Assembly (NCBI GenBank): GCA_021397835.1
Contig: JAJFZO010000094.1
Coordinates: forward strand, 5,556,001-5,620,000
DNA from: Moringa oleifera
Taxonomy: Eukaryota; Streptophyta; Magnoliopsida; Brassicales; Moringaceae
Direction of reading: 5' to 3'
DNA: 64,000 nucleotides
Shown: positions 51,501 to 60,346 of the stretch, one piece after another
Position numbering within the stretch: the stretch's first letter is position 1
Layout of the letters: every line of letters begins with the position of its first letter
Position numbers and translations under genes: made by a program
Notes under the pieces: generated by a model
Databases searched by the model: none
Seen by the model: the letters and a program-made list of their open reading frames with translations, nothing else
What the model was told of the DNA's origin: nothing

Positions 51501-51822
51501 CATTAGTATATCTCATATATGATGGACTGCTCGCTCTGTACCAATAAACAATAAAAGGTTGGGGAGGATCAATTCCTAAACTAATCTTATAGAAAAGGAA
51601 ATTGCTTGCTGTAGATATGATAAATTTATTGGAATGTTATTTTGTCTTAATATTCTTCCCGCATCCTACCTTGGTCGTTGGGTCAAATTTGTTTCTTTGG
51701 AGATTGTTTGGAGATTGTTTTGTCAAATATTCTGTGTCTATCTTTTCAGCATATATTAAGCTCACCGCAAAAATTTTTTGATCTTTTTCTTCTCAGAGCG
51801 TTTATGTGCAAAAGATGAATAA
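46538..51822 (+). CDS. Mitochondrial substrate carrier (SLC25A44-like, At5g15640 type)
   Basis: Six exons: 46538-46596, 47850-48231, 48661-48857, 49283-49427, 50897-51050, 51797-51822; total 320 aa, standard for the family. Three mitochondrial-carrier repeats are seen, with signatures PVSVVKTRLQ (residues 43-52), PIDVVSQKL (144 on) and PLDTIKTRLQ (252-261). The second and third carry the expected Asp; in the first, Ser replaces the acidic residue, as I recall for the Arabidopsis protein. GLYRGFG follows repeats 1 and 2 and GFYRGLGPRFF follows repeat 3. It resides in the mitochondrial inner membrane. Mammalian SLC25A44 imports branched-chain amino acids; the plant substrate is inferred only. 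The last exon is tiny (26 nt, KRLCAKDE) and matches the known C-terminus. If intron 5 is retained, a different tail would be made. Confidence 0.92.
48532..48610 (+). repeat. Compound (CT)n and (CA)n microsatellite in carrier intron 2
   Basis: (CT)18 at 48532-48567 and (CA)9 at 48593-48610, 50-130 bp before the acceptor at 48660. Confidence 0.9.
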
Positions 51823-52325
51823 ATATCATAGATCAGTGCCCCACAACCATTGCCTCTCACAGCAATGAACGCTAGAGGTTTTATTGTAACTGACAGGGGT
51901 CCACCGTATTTCTTGAAGACTATGGTGCTAGATATGCAGACTCACAGACATTTTTCTGATTTCCCAGATCTAGAAATAATCTACCCTTATACAATTTTAT
52001 TCATTATGGGGGCATAACCTCTTGGCTATCAGATCTGGGTCATGTACTGATTTTTGAATTCCTTACTATACATCTGGTTAAAATTCTTTAAAGCTATAAA
52101 TTCTGTTTTCTTTTGCTAGGATAGAAACTGTTGTAACAAAGTTATCATTCTTTTCACTTGCCATACAAAATGTATTCTTTAATAACAATGAATCTCTTTG
52201 ACTAAACCATTTTCTTTTTGTCTGCCTTCTTCCCATTTGAGTTTTTTTTTTTTATTTTTTTCTTTCTGGCTTTTACACGTCCAGGTTTGTGTTATACTAC
52301 ACCATGAGATTCAATATCAAAGAAT

Positions 52326-52367
<42 letters not shown>

Positions 52368-52824
52368 AGTCAGGCTCAGGAGATCCCTTGCAATGTTTAA
52401 TTGTGGAGGGCAGACTCCGTACCTGAATGAATCAAAAGTGAAGAGTGACAAAGTTACATGCTTTGATTGAACCATAGAGGTTTGGACAATGAGACTTGTT
52501 CATCCCCCAGAATGTCTGTGTACGTTGATGCAAGTCAAGCTCTTAGACTGTATACTTCTTTATAGGAAGTAGTTTCATCCACTGAAAATAACCTGTCTCT
52601 GGCTTCAATTTTCCCAGTGACAAGAGACCAGAATCATGTTGTTGTACTCAAGGTTATAACCCTGGATGCGAAACCTTGTGCCTGAAGTAGTTTGTACGGG
52701 AGGAATGAAAGAGAATGCAAGAAAAATTTGTTATCTGTGCACTTTTTAACAGGTGTTTTACTGCAATTCTTGCAGAAACAACTACAGTTTGATTATCACA
52801 CTTCAGAAAAACTTCCATCTTCAT
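51823..52824. other. Carrier 3' flank and intergenic
   Basis: Likely holds the carrier 3' untranslated region and polyadenylation site. It contains a (CT)n microsatellite at 52328-52364. No gene is seen. Confidence 0.5.
52328..52364 (+). repeat. (CT)n microsatellite
   Basis: About 18 CT dinucleotides in a row, uninterrupted. Confidence 0.9.
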
Positions 52825-54157
52825 CTAACTTCTAATTGGCTTTTCCAGAACGGCAGAGAAGAAAAAGCTCATCCTCAAGCTTACCGGTCTTTGTTACTAC
52901 CTTCCACAGGAGTTTTCAGCAGCCTAGCCTGGAAATTGCATCCAAAAACAGCTTCATGTCATCCTTTTTGCTGATGAAACTATCAAACCGTAGCACTCCA
53001 TTGGGTCGAAGAACATGATCCCAATCAAACAGGACAAACTGCAGAAGTTCCACGCCAAGCCATCCATCCAAGAACTGCATAATATGGATGATATCAAGAG
53101 TATTATCAAAGAATGGCAGCCTAGTTCCCATTGATAGGTAAAGAGGCAGAAGACCCCTTAAAGCAATCACCTCATTGAAAGGTGCCCCTAAGTTTAAGGT
53201 AGCTGAGGGAATTGTGACATTCTTCTGCCTCATGATTGCTGCAAATGTTCCAGTTGTGGTGCTGAAAATCTGTCCTGGTTTCAATGCTAGAACTTCATCA
53301 ATGGTGAATTCAGCAGAAGTTGCTTGTTTCCTTGGAGTTCCCATCCTCATTTTGAAAGATTGAAACACTGTGAACATTTGAAGAAGCCTCTTTTGTCGTT
53401 GCTTCCTTGGAAACAAGACAGTGGTAGTCTTTGCACTAGTAGTTGCTCCACAAGATATTGGCGTCAGCTGTTCAGAGGAAGTGGCTGAATGTAATGTGGA
53501 GGCGATCTTGAGAGGCATCTTCTTCTTGCCAATGGGTCACAGTCACTGGCCATAAGCTTCTGAGCCATGTCCCAGTCATCTGGGCACATGTCATAGATAT
53601 TGTCAGTCATGAAACAGTTTATGTACGAGGCCATATGAGCACAAGCTTTTCCAACCATTGGATTCACTGCTTTGACACCGAGGAAAATTCTTCTTCCATT
53701 CAAGTCTGTTTGGTCGAGGTGAAGTCTAATTGTAAAGCTCAACTGAACTATTAGCCTTTGGATTCATTGATGCTTTTTCATCTTCGCTTTCTTCAGGTTC
53801 ACTCAAATCTTGATCAATATTGCTCATTTCATAGCTGACAATAGGAGCACTACCACGGAGACCTGATAGTCCTTCTGCAAGCTTATCCAGTGATACTGCA
53901 ACACGGACAACTTTATCAGAGAACTTAGTTAATGCTATAGATTCTGAACCTTCATTATGCATTTGGTCCAGCAAGGCATCCGGTTGGGTCTGTATTTTGG
54001 AGATTTGGCCGTGAAGAGAATGAAGTAAAACAGCTTGAACATAGGGGACATTGATGGTGGAAGTGGCTGTGGAGGTGAAGTTATATGAGGCCTTAAGCTC
54101 CCATGAAGCAATTTCAATGGCTTCAAGGTGCTCTGATTCTGCATTTCTTCTTGTCAC
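52825..54157 (-). pseudogene. Pseudogene of a plant SAM-dependent methyltransferase (DUF/At1g29790-like)
   Basis: Conceptual minus-strand translation recovers a typical plant membrane-anchored putative methyltransferase, but in pieces. The first frame (54157 to about 53740) ends at a one-base shift near 53740. The second gives NPMVGKACAHMASYI...MCPDDWDMAQKLM...CLSRSPPHYIQPLPL, meets TGA at 53464-53466, continues NDKRGFFKCSQCFNLSK, then meets TGA at 53347-53349. The third has EFTIDEVLALKPGQIF directly joined to TTGTFAAIMRQKNVTI, so the residues normally between (the IRIGLDF part of the SAM-binding loop) are missing. It continues LGAPFNEVIALRGLLPLYLS and LPFFDNTLDIIH, then TGA at 52916-52918. 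A final frameshift near 52870 precedes a readable FSAVLEKPIRS tail ending at 52825. The N-terminal membrane anchor is not found. At least five lesions make it non-functional. It has no introns, but so does its likely parent. Confidence 0.85.
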
Positions 54158-54842
54158 TGGTTGTGCATTCAGATTAGATCTTGCAGATGTTGTCTTTATT
54201 ATGCTGGTAACAGATTCTTCTGTTGCAAGTTAACTTGATTTCAATCTTCCATAGGAGCTTAAATTAGGCATTATTTGCAGAAACTCGAGCCTAATGTTCC
54301 CTGATCTCTAATAAACTAACAAGAATTGCTTTCATGAATTAGACAATATGATCAAAATTACTTGGATCCTGACGGAGCAAAACCAATCCTTTGGGTGGCA
54401 GCCAGTGTTTCTCATTTTCCCTTTTGATTCAACATCTTGACATTCAAAATGGAACGAACAAAATTCCTGAGATAGTAAAACCAAATGCAACAATAATCAC
54501 AAGAGAGAGATTTTCTTGCAATGAACTGATCAAGAACAAGTTCATTTAGGCTAGCATGAGACCAAAGAAATCAAAATGCATGACCTGGAGGGATTCAAAA
54601 GAAAGAAGGGATTAATTGAAACATCCTACCACCTCTTTTCTTCTCAAAAAATTCTTTGTAATTGTATATCTGAAGCTACAATGAACAGTGGCTCCATCAC
54701 TTCAAAATCAAAAAATTATAAAGATACATTAAGGTTGAATTGGCCAAAGGAAAACAATTCATTTTGCTTGAAAGAGAATGATACTGCATATTGCTGCAAT
54801 TGACTGTGGTATAAAGACAATGGAACCTTGTCCTTCCTACTC
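54158..54842. other. Intergenic between pseudogene and DUF2039 gene
   Basis: The right part is probably the 3' untranslated region of the minus-strand DUF2039 gene. No ORF with similarity. Confidence 0.4.
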
Positions 54843-55010
54843 TCAATTGTCCTCATCTTCCTCATTATCTTCACCATCTTCATTACCGTAACCATCATCG
54901 CCATCAACAGGATCATCATCATCATCAACACCGACATTATCATGACCATCACCACCACTATCATCATTATGGTCATGATGATGATCATTATGATCACCCC
55001 TTCCATTTTT
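54840..55010. repeat. ATC/GAT trinucleotide-rich tract (coding)
   Basis: On the plus strand the sequence is a chain of ATC, ATT and ACC triplets. On the coding minus strand it gives GAT/GAC (Asp) and CAT (His) codons of the DUF2039 tail. It is prone to length change in steps of three. Confidence 0.6.
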
Positions 55011-56739
55011 TCTTCCTGACTTGGCATATTCCTCAAGTGATGTAGCAGGGAATAGGTCACCAACCTTATTCACTTTCATGGGTGAAGGTTTAGCCGAACT
55101 CTTGGGTTTATCTTTGTTCATCTGTTACAATCAAAAGCACTAATACCTAAGAATCAGAGATCATTAAATGAAGGAAGAAGAAAAATGAGTAGGAAAATAG
55201 CCAAAGTAGTCTCCTTCCGCTAGAATTATAGTATCATGGGATCTGCTAAATTAAGCTTCAGGTTCATTCCACACATGAAACAGGACTAAAAATACTATGA
55301 CTCCATCTAATTGGAAACAGTAATCAAAATGGATCATTCAGCACTTGCTAATAGAAACTGCAGGTGAACTAAACTCAAAGTTCTACACAGTCTTAATCAA
55401 TTGTCTTCTGGGAGTGACAATGTTCATTATAACTTCCATAATAATTTGTTTTCCTAATGCTTCATAAACGCTAGATGGTAGATTAACTTTCCAATAAGAA
55501 TAATTTCTAACCATGTGTATATTTTGTTTTCCAGGAAACAGGATAGCGAGTCTTTAAAGTTGAACATCTCGAAAAATCTTGCTTCAGTACGAGGTATGTT
55601 GATTCATAATTTCAAATTATGAAAGTTCGTAATCTTCAATACAATAATGGTAGTCAGAAAGAGCATTCTATCAGGGAGCTTACAGCACGAAGCAGAGTCC
55701 TCCTGTCCCTTTCTCGTGCGTTCTTAATAGCCTGCAACACATAAAGCCAAAGGAAAAAAAAAAAACATCACTTAGTAATCAAAACCAAATAACTTCTAGC
55801 AATCATGAAAAAAGACGCATAATTTATCAGTCAAATAATAAGAACAGAAACACGAACCTCCTCAAGCATCTTTTGCTCAGCCTCTACTTCTGAGGAGTCT
55901 CTACAAACATACACATAAAGTTCCAAATTAGAAAAATCAATAAACATACTTGAGTTCAAAGCGTAAGGGGTAATCTGCTAGTATTCCCTAATCTGAAGCA
56001 TGTACAACCAATAAGGAAAAAGGATAAGGCACCTTCCAGTTATATGATCCACAGGGCAACAACACTTTGCGCACACCTTTCTCTCCTTAGCACAACCTAC
56101 ATTATCAGTACCCAAATTTAATCAAACATTCTTCAGCCAACTTTTTTTTTCTTTATCTCGACAAAACAATTATCCATCAAACCAAACATTGCTGTAAGAA
56201 GTTGCACACTGACCAGAACACAGATTATGGTATGCCTGTCGCACATTACGTTTGGAACATCTCTGACTGCAACAAAAACAAAACACAAAAACAATTGATT
56301 CACCTTACAAATACTGATCAATTTCAAAACCTAATATACTCAAACATAACTTTGCTTGCAATAAACAATATAAGTACTTGTAGATTAACAAAGAGATAAT
56401 ATAAGTACCATTTGGCAGGCTCAGTGAGGGGCTTGTATTTACCGTAACGGCGTTTCCAATCGATCTGTTCTTTACAGCGAGAGCACACTCCCGTGATATC
56501 GGAGAAGGGTCTCAGCTTACCTCCTACTTCCTACAATAAATTGGCATAATTGAAGTGCTCCGGTTGTTAATAATCGGTATGAAGTTTGCTGCTTTAAGAA
56601 ACAAAGAAAGCGTTTTTTCTTTTGGGAGAGAGGAAGGCCGAATAAGTGAGATAGTTACCGTCTCGTTGATCTTGACACCGGCGTTGGGTTTCCAGGCGTA
56701 TCGGTTTTGGTGCTTCGGCGGGCCTCGCCTTGTGCTCAT
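54843..56739 (-). CDS. C9orf85 homologue, DUF2039 zinc-binding protein
   Basis: Seven exons: 56739-56659, 56530-56409, 56266-56214, 56096-56033, 55900-55858, 55731-55684, 55121-54843; total 229 aa. The N-terminus (MSTRRGPPKHQNRYAWKPNA) matches the family start PKHQN. It is followed by CSRC, KCQRC, CSGCAKERKVCAKCCC and the linker KYKPLTEPA. These paired cysteines are expected to bind zinc. A conserved helix follows (VEAEQKMLEEAIKNARERDR). The last exon encodes a low-complexity tail rich in Asp, His, Gly and Asn (HNDHHHDHNDD, then DDDDD and EDGEDNEEDEDN). The family is conserved from plants to humans but its function is unknown. The GAT-repeat bias of the tail also produces spurious open frames on the other strand. 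Confidence 0.92.
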
Positions 56740-57084
56740 CTTCCCTCTACTCTGCTAGCTGCTCCACAGCGAGATGCTTGTGGAAAGTCGTCCGTTTCTG
56801 TAGAGGAGGATTAACCTAAGCATGTTTGTTCGGCAATTTACAATTTTGGGTCTGCTTACTGTGATGTTTTTAAGTTCCTACAACGGCCAATTCTTAAGAG
56901 AAAAAGGCCTAGAATGCTATTTGACATGCAAATATTATTTAATATTTTAAAAAATATTTATTATTTTAAACATACAAATATATTCAAATAAATTTTAATT
57001 AATAATTAATTAATTAATTTAAATTATTTAACAAATAAATATATTTTTACTATTAAAATATTTAACAATTAATTTAATTTGGTA

Positions 57085-57275
57085 ATTATTATAATTTTTT
57101 AAAATTTTGATCAAAATTTTTTTAAAATATTTTCATAACATTTTTATTGTTTAAAATTTTTAAAATTATTTTGTGATTACAATTTTAATATTTTTTATAT
57201 TCATAAAAATTTCAACTCAAAATTGGTAATATAAAATCCTCAATTTGAGCATGTTCAAGTTTTGAATTTTCGTGA
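57085..57275 (-). repeat. Dispersed AT-rich repeat, inverted partial copy
   Basis: In reverse complement reads CTCAAATTGAGGATTTTATA then 'GAGTTGAAATTTTTATGAAT' and 'ATAAAAAATATTAAAATTG', the family core. Confidence 0.5.
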
Positions 57276-57470
57276 ATATATAGTTTACTTATTTTCCATA
57301 AATAATATTTATTTGAAGGTGTTTTAAAATTTAAGGTAAATATTAAGATAGAGTCACATGATGTTTTACCTTATAATTAATTATAATTTTATTTTTAAAA
57401 TTTTATTAAATTTATAATATAAAATTTAAATTAATTATTATTTATTTTCAATGAAAATAAATACACAATC

Positions 57471-58539
57471 TTTAATAAAAGAGTAAATATCAAATTAAAT
57501 CATGTACTTTTATATTTTTTTAATTAAATTCTAATGGTTTTTTTATAAAGGTTCATAAAATCCTTATATTTACCTCATATTACCAATCAAACTTTTATAT
57601 TAAAAAATTAAAAAAACAAACTTTAATCTTTTAATTTAGTTTAAACTAAATTTTAATTTAAATAGTTATTAAAAATAAATATAATTTTATTATTAAAATA
57701 TCTCAAAATAATTTAAATTAATTATTCATTTTATTTCAGATACATCTCTCAAATTTTAATAATTTTTTATATAACATCAATTTTTTTATAATTTTTTTAA
57801 AATTTTAACATTGTAAATTTAATATATATATATAGGTATTCAAAAAATTTTGAAACTTTTTATAATTGTAAGTTAAATATTTTTTTATTTATGCTAAATT
57901 TAAAACTAAAATTCTTTGTATAAGATCTTTAATTTGAACATTCCTAATTTTTAAATTTTTTGATAATGATTAATTTAAACTAAATTAATAGATCAATATT
58001 TGATTTATTACTTTTTAAATATACAAATTTAATGAATAATCTAAAATAAATATCGAAGTCTTATGAGACTTATTTTAATTTTTTGAATCAATTTTATGTA
58101 TAAAATATTGATTCGGTACAAATCGACTACTATTTATAATGTTTTAAAAATAATTTAAATTGAAAAATTTACATGATGAATTTTGACTTAAATTTTTTAT
58201 AAATGTTTACCATCATAAAAAAAAATTGTAGTTTTTTGAGCTTTTTTAAAGATTTTATATTATGAAAATTTTAAAAAATTCATAAAAATATTTTAAGATT
58301 GAAAAATTATAATTTTTTTTTGTAATAATAGCTTGTATTTATTTACATCTACAAAAAATTTTAAGTAAAAATTTATTATATAAGATATTTAATTTGAATT
58401 GTTTTTTTTTAAATAAAAATAATGACCAATTTCGATCAAATTAAAGAATGATATGTAAAATGGGCCTAAAATATTACAAAGACTAAATCAAAAAATACAA
58501 ATAATAGGAAATTTATTTTGATATTTATCTTTAATAAAA
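57471..58539. mobile_element. Candidate non-autonomous element with imperfect terminal inverted repeats
   Basis: The left end (57471-57530, with AGTAAATATCAAATTAAATC) aligns with the reverse complement of the right end (58480-58539, with GATAAATATCAAAATAAATT) over about 55 bp with scattered mismatches. Between them lie inverted copies of the family core: minus orientation near 57880-57960, plus near 58150-58240, minus again near 58320-58420. There is no ORF. The structure is that of a MITE or foldback element about 1.07 kb long. Low sequence complexity weakens the case and no target-site duplication was established. Confidence 0.45.
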
Positions 58540-58639
58540 TTATTATATATTTTATTATAAAAATTCATAATGAAAATATCCATTGTATTTTTATAAAATT
58601 TAAAATTATTAGTGCTAAACGATCAATTTATCATCAAAG

Positions 58640-59110
58640 TATAACATTTTGGTTTATGTATTTTAATCAAACATGTACATAACTCAAAGTAAATCAATAA
58701 AAATTTTATAAAATTTTAATGTTTATCATATATTACCAATCAAACTCTTATATTTAAAAAATGAAAAATCAAATTTTGATCTACTAATTTAATTTAAATA
58801 TTAAAGTTTATTAAAAAAATCATATATTTGAGATTAAAATTAAATTAAAAATATCATATAACAAACTTTGACTCGAAATTTTTACAAATATAAAAAAATA
58901 TTCAAGTTATCACTATAACAAGTTTTAGAATTTTTATATTTTTAAAAATTTATACTATCAATAATTTAAAAAATCATAAAAGATAGATATTACATAAAAA
59001 ATTTAAAATTAAAAAATAAACCTAAAATAGAGTGAATGACTTATTTAAATATTTCAACAACGAAAATATATTTAATTACTCATAACTATTTGAGTTAAGG
59101 TCAAATTTGA
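58640..59110 (+). repeat. Dispersed AT-rich repeat, copy F
   Basis: Contains ATATTACCAATCAAACTCTT (also found near 57580 as ATATTACCAATCAAACTTTT), then 'CAAACTTTGACTCGAAATTT' and 'ATATTCAAGTTATCACTATA' and a second-half phrase 'AATAGAGTGAATGACTTATT'. It is among the best preserved copies. Confidence 0.6.
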
Positions 59111-59399
59111 ACTGATTAATAAAACAAGACAACATCACTTTTTGAATATTAGGATTTGTTAAGTAAAATTGGATAAGTATTAAAGTTTTATATAATATTT
59201 AACTAAAATAAATTAATATTTAAAATTTTTAAATAATTAAAACGCAAAAAAATTATATTAATTTTAAAAAAATTTCTTATAAAAATATTATTTGTTAGTA
59301 ACAAAACATTATATAAATTTCTATAAAATTTCACATCGAAATACATAAAAAATGTATTAAAATTTTTAAAAAATTATTTATCTAATAAACTGATTAATC

Positions 59400-59870
59400 T
59401 TAGATAAATATTATACAAATTTTTAATGTTTATCTATGTTATCAAGTAAATTTTGATGTTTAAAAGATTATCAATTGAACTTCAATCTATCAATTTAGAT
59501 CAAATTAATTTCTATAAAAAATTTAAGATAGTTAAATTTAAAATTTCATACAATAAATTTTGATTTAAAATTTTTTGCTAATATGAATAGATATTCAAGT
59601 ATGGTTAAAAAAATCAAAATTTTGTGAGTATTAAACATATAGATATTATTAAAATTTTAAAAAATTTACAAAACAAATTTTGAAACAAAAACTATTCAAA
59701 TTTGAGAGATTACTTGAAATAAGCCGAACAATTTTTTAGTAACTTTTGACACATTTCAACAGTGAAAAATATTTTTAATTTATTATTATTATTTTAACTA
59801 AATTTAATTTAAATTAAATTAATACATCAAATTTAATTTATTAATTTTTATTATAAACATTTATTTAATA
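59400..59870 (+). repeat. Dispersed AT-rich repeat, copy G
   Basis: Contains TTAATGTTTATCTATGTTAT, 'AATAAATTTTGATTTAAAAT' and 'AGATATTCAAGTATGG', in the same order as copy F. Confidence 0.5.
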
Positions 59871-59959
59871 ATATAATAAAATAAATATATATTTTTTAAT
59901 CTCTGCCTATTAATCTTTTTGATTAATTGCCTCTAACATGTACAATTAAACCAGTTTAC

Positions 59960-60346
59960 TATGATAACTAACTTAGACAAGAGGCTATGCTACTGCTGCT
60001 ACCAATTGAGATTTTTTATTTTTCCACGTAATCATGTTGATTGGAACACGCCCTTTCACAAACTATAGGTCACATCAGGTCATCTTTGGAGCACGTTTGC
60101 ATTGCTTTGTCCAGGTCGATGGATCGCAAAAGAAAAGTGACATCATGCGCACCCTGGGCCCACATCAAATAATTCACTTCTGATGTTGATATTCACTCAT
60201 CACTCACCACTCGTGGGACGTATGGAAGCTAACGTCCTTTGGGATCCATAATCTCGGAAAATCAGATCTAACTCTATCAAGATCAGGTTGGCTGATGCTC
60301 CTTACCCCACCATTAGTCTTGCTCCTTGACCCAGCCACGTGTCCCC
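59960..60346. other. 3' flank of the receptor kinase gene
   Basis: Normal-complexity sequence, probably the 3' untranslated region and terminator of the minus-strand receptor kinase gene. No other gene is seen. Confidence 0.45.

Larger units (their letters stand above)
56820..59960. other. AT-rich repeat block
   Basis: About 3 kb of A/T-dominated sequence made almost entirely of tandem and inverted copies of the dispersed repeat. No gene. The first 100 bp or so is the DUF2039 upstream region. Confidence 0.6.

Noticed and set aside
54716..55063. Met/Ile-rich and similar frames on both strands
   Set aside because: Produced by the GAT-triplet bias of the DUF2039 tail exon.
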